From Diplonema papillatum (taxonomy: Eukaryota > Euglenozoa > Diplonemea > Diplonemida > Diplonemidae): a DNA stretch of 64,000 nt. The stretch spans positions 1-64,000 of the forward strand of contig JAPJBO010000444.1 of the NCBI GenBank assembly GCA_030068145.1, given 5' to 3'. Below, in pieces: positions 44,341-53,839 of the stretch (within the stretch, counting starts at the first letter, position 1; each line of letters opens with the position of its first letter). Below the pieces are notes generated by a model. That model made no database searches and had not been told where the DNA came from. It saw only the letters and a list, made by a program, of their open reading frames with translations. Position numbers and translations under genes: made by a program.

Positions 44341-44520
44341 TCATGGTCATGACCGCATGTTTGACCGGTCAGTTTTTGACCGGTCATCTGAGAAAGTTAT
44401 GCGGTCATTGACCGCATACCTTGCGGTCAATGACCGCACCCTTGCGGTCATTGACCGCACCCTTGCGGTCAATGACCGCAACATTGCGGTCAATGACCGC
44501 AAGGTTGCGGTCATTGAACG
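44341..44520. repeat. Left palindrome array of the 44328-48676 unit
   Basis: GACCGGTCA-type and TGCGGTCAATGACCGCA-type palindromes, about eight in 180 bp, are spaced by short A/T or CCCT linkers. Confidence 0.85.
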
Positions 44521-47500
44521 TATCCTGTGGTGAGCCACAAGGTTTCCTGCCTTTTTGGGTTGAAAATCACCCGGTCTCGGTCTCTCTCTTTTCTGGTAAA
44601 CGTGCTTCTGCGTTTCGGGGGTCAGAAACACTGGTTGGAGAAAAGGTATGTTGGGTGTCACATACAGGGCTTTTTGGTGGGATTTCTGAGGTCACAATCA
44701 CACGGTGTGCTCCAGCACCGGGTGAACTGTGCAGTCCATTTTGCGGGTGTCACACCTGCACCTGTGTAAAGTTTAGATGGCTTCGAAGTTGTAGACGTTG
44801 GAGTGCCGCGGTCTTGACCAGGACTCGCCTGGCCGCTCGCGCTCCGATCTGTGCCAAGCAGTCAGGGCGCGAGCGGAGGCATCAAATTTATGGCCTCATA
44901 CGTCAAGAACCTTGTGCGCCCTGGACGCCCGCATACTCGAGGTTCTAAGCAGCGCCAGAAACTCGCCCAGAATCTGGGGAGCAGCGCCGTGGTCATGGAC
45001 GGCATCGAAGATCGTCCTGAACTCCTTCACGCCCGGCGGCTTCGCCCGCCGTGGGTCCGGCGACTCCTCCTGAGGACAGCCATCATCCTACTCACGCTCT
45101 TTCATTGAGCGGGTCGTCGAGGACACACGCCGCCGCTTTGTTCTCCGCCAGCACGGACGCCATGATGTTTAGGGGCACCCCATAGGCCCATTGTCGCCCA
45201 TCAGCAACAGGCGACCACCGCCACCGTAGGGCCCGACGCCCATGCCTCGACACTTGGGCCTGTTGTCCGTGGCTCTCGGAGCAGGGAGCCCCGGGGCTGG
45301 TCGGTGCCCGGGGCTCAGCCCCGGAGCGCTCCAGGAGCCCGACAGGGACGGGCATAGAACACACTTTCTACTGTTTTCCAGGTAGATCCGTTCTCAGCCG
45401 CGAGCGAGGCGACTCCTCGACTCGTCTGTGGGAGAGCGGCAGAAGAGGATAAAGGCCTCCCAGAGCTTGTATTTCCCAGCACCTTTCTTTCTTGTCCTGC
45501 TCATCCGCACCCAGTTCACTTTGGTCGTCAACGCAAACCCATCAACGCTCTCGTCCTCCGAATCTTCATCGACGGGTGAAGATCAGAGCCAAAGGGGACA
45601 GCTTTATCGGTCTCAGGGGTGAACACCGACGACCCCCTGCAGATGGCGCAGTACATGGCGCAGCTTGGGCGGCGGCCATCACTCAGCTGCCACCCGGACG
45701 GTGTTAACGAGTTTTCAGATTTTTCTGGACTCGGTGCCGTCGCCGCCGAAGAACCTGGCAGACCAGATCACTGCCTGGGGAGCTTGGCCGACGGCCGCCG
45801 CCCAGGCTTTGATGTGGCAAGGGGCGGTGCGGACTCGTTGCCGCTCCTCTGTCCGCATCGTGCTGCGGCACCTCGATGGGATCTCGGGCCCGAACCTCCT
45901 GCTTTTCCCGGGCCACGAGTACCAACAACTGCTCGGGACCTGAAGTCCTATTTCTTCCAATTCCCAGTAGGACGGCCGACGCCCGGGAGCCCAACGGGCT
46001 ACGAGATGAGGCCAATTTTCCGCGGCGGCGAGGAGACGATGGGGGTCTTTGAGACGCAGCTGAAGGCGAGGCGTGGGGGATGGACCTTTTCCCGACGTAC
46101 AGAAGAGAGAGGGCGGAGCGTGCAGCGAGATGGACGGCCTTCGACGACACCACGGAGAAGAAGAAGGGCAAGAAGTCGGCCGTTGTCGGAGGAGACCCGT
46201 GGCTCGTACCGGAAGGGATTTCCCGACACGAAAAGTGGGGTGAGCGGAAATGTGTGCCGAGCACCGGATGACGCAGTGCACCACATGTAAGACGACAACG
46301 GAATGCTGTCGCAACCATCACCACCGATGTCTCGACCATGAGATGCCGACGTGCGACAGCTGCAAGAAACACGCCGACCTGAGGAGTAGGAGACGCGGGC
46401 ACTGCTGCAGGAAAGGGCACCACCGGGCGGCCGTGGCGAGAGGAGAAGAATCAACGACGAAGAAGAGGAAAGCGGAGCCGGAGGGCCCCGCGTCAGCGCC
46501 GAGACAGGCGAAGCGTGAGAGCGTGGTGCTCGTTCTGCCGGAAGCAGCGGAAGGCGAGCGAGGACCCGCAACATCGACATCGACTTCAGCAGCGAAGGTC
46601 GGGAAGACGGCGCTTTCTTCGGGCTTCGGACCAGGAGACCCGACGGGGGCGTGGCTCTGTATTGGTGGCGCCTGGGCAGGTCGTTTTCTATGATTGCGCA
46701 GGACTCTGATTTTGTTATCACGGAGGTTGCCGGGGACGACAGGATAGTCTGGTACGACGACTGGGCCCTCGTCGTTGCCTGTCCGGGCGCGCTTCGCGCT
46801 GTGCGCAACCGGGTCCTGCAGCGTGCCCGCATGATGGTCAAGGACGAGTAGTCTGTCCTCGAGCAAGGACGAGAAGTCTGTCCTCGAGCCCAGCTCGACG
46901 CCGGTTGTCCTGGGAGTCGAGTTCGACTTCGCAGCGAAGAGGTACCGGCTGAAGCAAGGGTGGGTGCAGAAGCCGCACCTCCTCTTTTGCTCGGTCGATT
47001 TGACGCAAATGACTCTGCGCGGCGTCTGGAAGTCGTCGAGACCGCAATTTGAGCGTGGATGGTATGGGGCACACTGCACTGCAGGGTGAGCCCAGTGCTT
47101 GCGGATGGTGACCCGAGTCGCTAGTCCGCGTGAGGGACGATATCGTTTCGTTCCTGCGGGGGTGAGCCGGCGTCTATCGGACAACCGGTGGGTCGGCTTC
47201 GACTCGAAGCTGCACCCTCGTGGAGGCGTGGTCCGATGCCGGCACGCAGGGACTGGTGGGCTCTCACAGTTGCACTCAGGGAGTTGATGCACCACGAAAG
47301 TCGAAAAGAGATTTGGGATAGCATGCAAGAATCTGTAGCGATAATCTGCATCGCCGGTTCGCACGTGATGTGTCATGTTTTCGCCTCTTTAGCCCCCTTG
47401 GGCGATGGCCGCGCTTCGATGGGCGCTCTTCTACGCCGTTTTGTTGTCGGCTCCGACGCAGAGTTCGTCCGCTTCTTCGCTCGCGTCAGTGCCGTCTTCT

Positions 47501-48523
47501 TGACCCTCACCGCTGGCTTTAATGTTGATGTTGCGGGTCTCTGATGTTGCTTGTCTTCTGCTGCTTCAGGTAGCATTCCGGGTGTGCTCTTTGTCGCTTT
47601 GACGATACGTGGCGAGCAACGTTTTTCCCTCATGTGGAAACCGAGTCAGTAATCGGTTCCCTCAATCCGCTGACCATGATTGGCGCTGATGCTCGATTCG
47701 ATTGTACTTACGGTGAGGCAGTTTCTCACTGGCGTTGTGGTGGATGGAAGGTGACCTCGCCCAAGCTCGTTTCCCGGGTTAAGGCAGTCACTCAACATTC
47801 CCTTGCGCTAGTGATATCAGTTACAAAGACGTGTTCTTACTTTTCCCTTTCTTCTGGGCAGTTCTCGTCAGACAATACGAAGAGCAGAAGAAACTCCATG
47901 GCGATGTGGGCCCCGTAGAGATGTCCCGCAGCACATCTTCTTTGCCGAGCTGACGACGGCAAAGTTTGCGACTCCGCTGTCGACAAGTAGAATCTTTGTC
48001 GACAACTTGCCTTTGTTTGTGCGCTCGCAGCCTTTGTTCGCACTTTCTCTCGTTGAAGAGATATTGTGCTATTTGCAAAGGCTGCCTTCCTGTTGAAATC
48101 ATCTGTTCTCATAGTAGTGGACGCCACACTAATTTTTGTGTACGCCGGTACACAACTGTTTGCGAGACTGGAGGCACTCGTTGCATCGAAGAGTTTGCAA
48201 AGGTCGACAGTCAACCTTGGGTTTTACATCGTCTGTTACGATGGAAAGGTGCGTGGCGTCCCGTGTCTTTCTTCGCACGGGCTCACCGTCGCATCGTTTG
48301 AGAGAGCTACACCACCAGGCTCGTTGCCAATCAAAAAACTGTCAGCTGCCCGTGAAAGTGTCTCTCTCCTCTGCGAGGTCGGTTTGAGACGCTTTCACGG
48401 GTAAAAACGGTGAGCCACTTACACGGGGGGGGGTACGTATAGTTGTAAGTGCGTACTTCGAGAATTAGGCCTTGCGTGGGTACACTTTGCTGCCTATTTT
48501 ACCTTGCAAACTTTCATAAGTAC

Positions 48524-48676
48524 CGGTTATTGACCGCAATGTTGCGGTCAATGACCGCATGGGTGCGGTCAATGACCAGTACCCTACCGGTCAATGACCG
48601 CAAGGTACCGGTCAACATTATTGCGGTCAGCGTGGTGCGGTCATTGACCGCACCAGCCCTTGACCGGTCCACCGTG
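48524..48676. repeat. Right palindrome array of the 44328-48676 unit
   Basis: ATTGACCGCAATGTTGCGGTCAA-like and TACCGGTCAATGACCGCAAG-like palindromes, about seven in 150 bp, end in the terminal repeat. Confidence 0.85.
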
Positions 48677-48685
48677 CATGCATCT

Positions 48686-48707
48686 CCCCCCCCCCCCCCC
48701 CCCCCCC
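48686..48707. repeat. Poly(C) run
   Basis: 22 consecutive C, ten bases beyond the right end of the inverted-repeat unit. Run length may be unreliable in the assembly. Confidence 0.9.
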
Positions 48708-48781
48708 ATGACCTGAAGGTGTTCGGAACCTGTTTCTACGCGCTCCCTTCTTCGTGGGTAGCATTTACGTACCCGCTTGGA

Positions 48782-49150
48782 GATTTATGCCAGCGTGCCT
48801 TCGTCGGTTGGTGCGACCGGTCTCTATGACGAAGATGGATTTTGCACACCATGGACTCATACGATGATGCGTTAACTGTCTTGTCGTCCAGCGAAATCCA
48901 CGGCTTATGCCAGCGCACCTTCGTCGGTTGGTGCGACCGGTCTCTATGACTAAGGATGGCTCGTTAGATGATACGATGATACGTTAGCCACCTTGTGGTG
49001 CAGCGAAGTCCAAAGCTGTTGACTGCCACGGCTTATGACAGCGCATCTCGTCGGTTGGTGCGACCGGGGTCTCTATGACTCAAGACGGCTCGCGCACCAT
49101 GCGCTCCGAAATGGTACCATGGCAAATCACCTTGTCGTCCAGCGTGACTG
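48782..49150. repeat. Tandem repeat, period about 120 bp, three copies
   Basis: TTCGTCGGTTGGTGCGACCG followed by TCTCTATGAC starts each unit (48800, 48918, 49047), and CCTTGTCGTCCAGCG-like sequence ends it. Confidence 0.8.
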
Positions 49151-49189
49151 CTGCCCCGAAGTGCAAGAAGGTGACAATGAGTGCGCCGC

Positions 49190-49327
49190 TCTGGAGCAGG
49201 ATCCTCCGTAACGCGCAAGGCACAAGGAGGAGGTCTCTGGAGCAGGATCCTCCGTAACGCGCAAGGCACAAGGAGGAGGTCTCTGGAGCAGGATCCTCCG
49301 TAACGCGCAAGGCACAAGGAGGAGGTA
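49190..49327. repeat. Tandem repeat, 46 bp x 3, nearly identical
   Basis: Units start TCTGGAGCAGGATCCTCCGT at 49190, 49236 and 49282. Near identity means recent expansion. Open frames across it are by-products. Confidence 0.9.
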
Positions 49328-49770
49328 GCACGGGCGCAGTCGCCCGGCACTGGTGCAGGCATCGCTGCCACATCAAAAACGATGCGGAAGTCCAGCGGAA
49401 CGTTCGGCCGACGGAGTGCACCCGTATCGGGCGGGTATCACCAAACCCAAGGGGTCTAGTCATGTACTCCCCGCAGTATCAAATGTAAATTTAGCTTCAA
49501 AAACACGATTGCCACCGCACGCACACCAGCAGGGTCTGTCACACACAAAAGGAAATCAAAAACAAACAAAAGGAAACCGGGAGTGGTGCGCCGCCCGAGA
49601 CCGGTTGCCACTGCAGCGCTCTTCTGGAAAAAAGGCAACGAGCGAACACACATGGCCGCGTAAGCGTGCCGTCAGCGAGAGAGAGAAAGCGAGGGAATTG
49701 TTTTTTCCGACCGAGACGCCTTAGACGCCGCCGGGGAAGAGAGAGAGAGAGAGGAGGTGGGTGAGGAGAT

Positions 49771-52263
49771 ATGCGCGAGAATCTCCTGGGGTCGTGGCTG
49801 TGCGCGGGCTGCGCGGAGTGGGGGGAGAAGGATGTGTACGTGCGGATTGAAGACGGCGGCGTGGTGTTCAGCACCGCGTGCGACAGGAACTGGCGGGCGG
49901 AGGTCGCGGAGGTGCCGCGGGTTCTCCGGTGCGAGCTGCGGAACAACGGGAAGGTTATCCACGGGTCGCCGCGACTGACGGCGAGCACGCCGTCCCTGGT
50001 GGCCGAAGTCATCAACCCAGCCGGAGACCGCCTCCTGTGGAAGATCCACGTCTCTGGATCAAGCCCCTGGCGGCACGAATGGGCGTGCCTGGCGGACGTA
50101 TACACCTGCGAGCCAGACCCTGTGTCCCCCACCCTACTCCACTCCCCCCGCCGTGGGCCGGATGCCGACCCGCGCTCCAGCCACAAACAAGCCGGGGCGG
50201 GCCCCAGCTGCAACTACACGAGGTGCTCGTCGTACACCCTCACGGACACACCCCCAGCGGCTCTCCCGCCGCCGGCGGCCGTGCTGCCGACGGTCACCTC
50301 GCAGCAGCCCAACCCGAAGCCCGGTGGCAGGAGCCCGCCGGCCCCACGCCCGCGGGGCGACCGCCTGCAGGGGTGGTTCCAGCTATCGGATCCACTGCTC
50401 GCCGTCGAACAGGATGGCGGTTGGAGAGTGGTAGGCGTCTGCGGGGAGCGAACCCCCGCAGAGTCGAAGGGACCCAGCGCGACGCCGTTCGACGCGGTGT
50501 TCGCCGGGTTCGTGAGGCCGTCTGCCGCGAGTGAAGCCACCAGGGCCCCGCAGGCTGGCCATCCAGCCCCACATCCGCCCAGCAGGCCTGTTGTGCCGCC
50601 GCCGGCGCGGTACTCGGTGTTCCTCCGGTGCCCGGTGCCGGCGCAGGCCGACCAGAAGCCTAAAAAACAGCTGCCCGCGACGCCTCAAAACCGCGACCCC
50701 CCGAGGACCCCCCCCCGCCGCCCCTCGGACGCGGCGGCTGCGGAGCAGGCCCCGAGCCATGCAGCAGCGGCGTCAGCGCCGTTGGACCCGCAGGTGGACG
50801 TTGGCAGTCCTGCGGCGAAGGCAGCCCTCCCGTCCCACGCCGCCGCCGCCCGACCGGAGCAAAGCGAGCCCAACGCGTTCCCGAGCCACGCAGCGGCGGC
50901 AGCAGCGACCGCAGCGCCGCCGCACCCGCAGGTCGACATAGACAGTCATTCGGAGAAGCCAGCTTCCCCGTCCCACGTCGCCGCCGCCGCCCAGCCGGAG
51001 CAAAGCGGGCCCAACGCGTCCCCGAGCCACGCAGCTGCGGCAGCAGCAGCGACGTCAGCGCCGCAGGTGGACATAGGCAAGGCAGCCCTCCAGTCCCACG
51101 CCGCCGCCCAGCCGGAGCAAACCGGGCGCAGCGCGTCCCTGAGCCACGCAGCTTCGTCAGCAGCAGCGCCGCCGGACCCGCAGGTGGACACTGGCAGCCC
51201 TTCAGCGAAGGCAGCCCACCCGTCCCACGCCGCTGGCAGCGGGCCCCGGGTGAGCTGCATGGGCGGCGGCGCGCCGGCCGCCCCGCCCCTCAAACCGCAG
51301 GCGCAGCGGCAGTCGCACGTGTCGAACTTCCAGTGGGTCGAGGCGAGTGCGGTGGACGCGAGCCAAACCAGCTCGTCGTCGGTGACCTTCGAGTTCGCGG
51401 GGAAGCAGTGCGCCCTGTGGGCTCCCTGGCGGGGTCGGCTAGATCCGGTAGGGGAGGCGTTGGAGAGCGTGGACGGCGGGTGCAACCAGGGCCAAGCTAT
51501 AGCTAGCACACCCAACGGGAGAACAGTCGGCCTGCTGCAGGTCCACGGGTACGAACCGAAGGCGTCCCCGCGGGGGCGGCAGACGGCTGTCAAGCGGAGT
51601 GCGTCGCCCGACGGGAGCTTGAAGCATTCCGCCACGGGTCTGAAGGGGGAGTCCTCGAAAATCGCGGCGTCAGCCTCCGGTTCCTCTGAGACCAACAACG
51701 CGAGACCCTGGGGGGCCGGGGCCCAAGCGAAGCCGAGCGCCGCCCGGCCGCGGCCTTTCACCACGGCGCTGCTGGCCCTGCGGCCCCCGTCGTCCGACGC
51801 CGGCGGCGCGCTGTCGAAATCACTCACCGCAGTGCCCGCCGGGGCCGCGCGGCGGCCCGGCCCGAAAAGCGGGGGCCGCGGCGTCGTTTCGGACACGCCG
51901 GCCGGGCCCCCGGTCGGGGCGGACGGGGAGGCGAGCGGAGGCCTGATGCCACGGGCGCCGCCGACGTTTTTTGTAGGGCAGCACCCGAGGAGACACATCC
52001 TGAAGGCGACGGGAGGGATCTTGCGCAACGACCGGTGCACGACGGAGCACTTGTACGGGAAGCCTCGCAAGCCGCATGTTCCGCGCTCCCTCACGGCGAA
52101 GGAGAAAAAGAAGCTGCTTTTGGAGCAGGGCTTCAGCAATTCCGCCGGCAGGATGGCCACGGATTGTTCTCTCGACCAGCAACAGACGAGACAAGTACCG
52201 TTCAGTCCTTACGTTGCGCGCGTCTCTGATGCGCGAGCAGTCTCCGGGCGGAAGCGCTGCTGA
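49771..52263 (+). CDS. Unidentified 830-residue protein with Ala/Pro-rich tandem repeats
   Basis: ATG at 49771 follows a purine-rich (GA)n leader. The first 110 residues look folded (WLCAGCAEWGEKDVYVRIED, VVFSTACDRNWRAEVAEVP, RLLWKIHVSGSSPWRHEWA) and may be a small beta domain. Then come long Pro/Ala/Ser-rich segments. Between 50750 and 51240 four units of about 40-47 residues repeat the pattern PSHAAAA ... PQVDIG ... PEQSGPNAS. The C-terminus returns to conserved-looking sequence (PTFFVGQHPRRHILKATGG, KPRKPHVPRSLTAKEKKKL). I recognise no family. Single exon and strongly GC-rich, like the PDZ and SNM1 genes. A copy of its last part lies downstream at 52471-52572. Confidence 0.6.
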   Translation: MRENLLGSWLCAGCAEWGEKDVYVRIEDGGVVFSTACDRNWRAEVAEVPRVLRCELRNNGKVIHGSPRLTASTPSLVAEVINPAGDRLLWKIHVSGSSPWRHEWACLADVYTCEPDPVSPTLLHSPRRGPDADPRSSHKQAGAGPSCNYTRCSSYTLTDTPPAALPPPAAVLPTVTSQQPNPKPGGRSPPAPRPRGDRLQGWFQLSDPLLAVEQDGGWRVVGVCGERTPAESKGPSATPFDAVFAGFVRPSAASEATRAPQAGHPAPHPPSRPVVPPPARYSVFLRCPVPAQADQKPKKQLPATPQNRDPPRTPPRRPSDAAAAEQAPSHAAAASAPLDPQVDVGSPAAKAALPSHAAAARPEQSEPNAFPSHAAAAAATAAPPHPQVDIDSHSEKPASPSHVAAAAQPEQSGPNASPSHAAAAAAATSAPQVDIGKAALQSHAAAQPEQTGRSASLSHAASSAAAPPDPQVDTGSPSAKAAHPSHAAGSGPRVSCMGGGAPAAPPLKPQAQRQSHVSNFQWVEASAVDASQTSSSSVTFEFAGKQCALWAPWRGRLDPVGEALESVDGGCNQGQAIASTPNGRTVGLLQVHGYEPKASPRGRQTAVKRSASPDGSLKHSATGLKGESSKIAASASGSSETNNARPWGAGAQAKPSAARPRPFTTALLALRPPSSDAGGALSKSLTAVPAGAARRPGPKSGGRGVVSDTPAGPPVGADGEASGGLMPRAPPTFFVGQHPRRHILKATGGILRNDRCTTEHLYGKPRKPHVPRSLTAKEKKKLLLEQGFSNSAGRMATDCSLDQQQTRQVPFSPYVARVSDARAVSGRKRC

Positions 52264-52264
52264 C

Positions 52265-52470
52265 CTTTTTTTTGTTGTAGAAGGCTTTTGATTACGCACC
52301 TGCTTTGTAGGAAATCTTTGAGGAGGCTGCCAGCTGCAAAATATCAAAGGAGGTAAATGTGCTGACACAGGTGAATCTGGGTTCAGTGGCGGGCGTACAT
52401 TCAACAAAAAAGACCCACTTTGTAGTTGTATTGTTTCTCCCCCTCTAGCCTCCTTTGAAGTATCCACGCG
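52265..52470 (+). repeat. Dispersed repeat family R2, copy 3
   Basis: Begins with a T-run directly after the stop codon of the 830-residue frame and runs through GCACCTGCTTTGTAGGAAAT to CTCTAGCCTCCTTTGAAG. It sits exactly between the two copies of the gene's tail. Confidence 0.75.
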
Positions 52471-52572
52471 CGGAGCACATGTTCAGGAAGCCTCGCAAAC
52501 CGCATGTTCCGCGCTCCCTCACGGCGAAGGAGAAAAATAAGCTGTTCTTTTGGAGCAGGGCTTCAGCGTTTT
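52471..52572 (+). pseudogene. Duplicated tail of the 830-residue protein gene
   Basis: GGAAGCCTCGCAAACCGCATG, CGCGCTCCCTCACGGCGAAG and TGGAGCAGGGCTTCAGC repeat 52055-52140 almost exactly. One AAAAAG>AAAAAT change and a shifted CTGCTTTT>CTGTTCTTTT region alter the frame. It is a non-coding partial duplicate. Confidence 0.75.
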
Positions 52573-53839
52573 CGCCTCGCAGAATGCAAGGTTGGACCTG
52601 CCTGGACCATCTCTTGTGTGCCCTGGGGTAGGCGCGAGCCTCTCGAGTCAGTCTCGCTGGTGTCCCTGTCATCTGCAGCCGCCTCCCCGTCGACTCTTTT
52701 CCGCAGTGTACTTCGAAGTGTGACGCGCCGTTCAACAGGGCGTACACACCACTCAAACTCGACGTTAGCCTTCAACATCAAGTCCATCCAAAGGACCCAC
52801 CGTTAGGTTCCAACTCTAGGCTGGTCTGCGGATCAAGAGCGAAACCCGAAAAAGTGAACGGAGTGCGCAGCGGCGAAACAAAAGTTCCCGCTGCGCGGGG
52901 CGAGAATCTACGGGCGACGCAACGTGACGCTCTGGCAAATTATGGATGACTTCGCAGCGCGCAACGACATCGTTATGAAAAATGTATGCGAGCGGGTCTG
53001 CTACCAATTGCCCAGCGGAAAGGCAGCAGAGTCGGCGTCCTGGCTCAGTTAAAGTCTAGCCCGATACAGTAAAGCTTCCTATCCTAGCCCCCTCGCCCAC
53101 CGACCACATGTAGCTGAACCTCACGAAACAAACAAAACGTCGAAAGACACCAATCTGTACGTCCCACGGGATCGTCGGAAACACAAAATGACAGAGAAAG
53201 CAGAAATTGCACGTTTGGCTTCCTTGTTTACTCTTTTCTTGTCCCCGCAAACCGGTGCGGTTTCTTAGTGTGAACACGCAACCAATGCCTTCCTCCCCTT
53301 CAACGAAAGTAGCACGCCGCTTCCGCGGTGCTGGCTGTAGTACCCTCGCTGTTTGGACACTGCTGACTGCTTCTTCACCGTTCCATGGAATCTGCACACT
53401 GGAAGAATTCTGCATAGTCTCTGTATTCGCCAACCGCTTGTTGTCAGTAAAAGTTGTCAACACGCCAATGTCCGACGAGGTGCGGTGGTCCCGAATATCG
53501 ACTACCTTGTGTGCACTTCCTGTGAGTTATTTGTCCACCTGACAACCGGACCCACCCCTGCACCCGATAGGATTCAACTCGAGGGCGATGACAGACTCGA
53601 AAGTACCGCCTTCCACCAGTCTAAATAATGACAGGCGCTTCGTTTTGTTTGTACGTGCCGATTGAATCGTTTTCCCACTTGTATTTACCCTGTGGTTAGG
53701 AATTCTGATCAACCACCAAAACACGCTGCCTACGTCTTTTGACCTGCACAATACATCGAAGGGCAACCCGCAAGATGGTTGGTACTAAAAACGTGAAAAC
53801 CAACAGGAGAGCAGGGGAAGATCCATATTCTCAGCGAAA
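52573..53839. other. Spacer upstream of the ABCG gene
   Basis: No gene recognised. The region shows short frames in all registers and no recurring repeat that I could match elsewhere in the window. Confidence 0.4.

Larger units (their letters stand above)
44328..48676. mobile_element. Fossil retroelement-bearing unit with inverted palindrome-rich ends
   Basis: The ends are a perfect 16-bp inverted repeat, CACGGTGGACCGGTCA (44328-44343; inverse 48661-48676). Inside each end is an array of the palindrome TGCGGTCAATGACCGCA and variants. The interior is GC-rich (44800-47300) and holds reverse-transcriptase remains: a motif-A-like DLKSYFFQF near 45937, a YDD box near 46753, and VLGVEFDF after it. 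A Cys/His-rich segment lies near 46250-46370. The element is broken in several places and looks old. Inverted ends, RT and the lack of a clear target duplication (at most CA/CA) suggest a DIRS-like element. A retroelement nested in a DNA transposon is the alternative. Confidence 0.5.

Noticed and set aside
45704-47376. Long minus-strand frames in the GC-rich interior of the fossil unit
   Set aside because: The RT motifs are all read on the plus strand. The minus frames are Ser/Pro/Arg-rich by-products of composition.
44325-48679. 3-bp or 9-bp target duplication around the palindrome-ended unit
   Set aside because: Flanks GCA and CAT, and the longer flanks, do not match. Only a chance-level CA/CA is shared.
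50214-52467. Long minus-strand frames opposite the 830-residue gene
   Set aside because: Same reason: high GC removes stops. No conserved motif is read on that strand.
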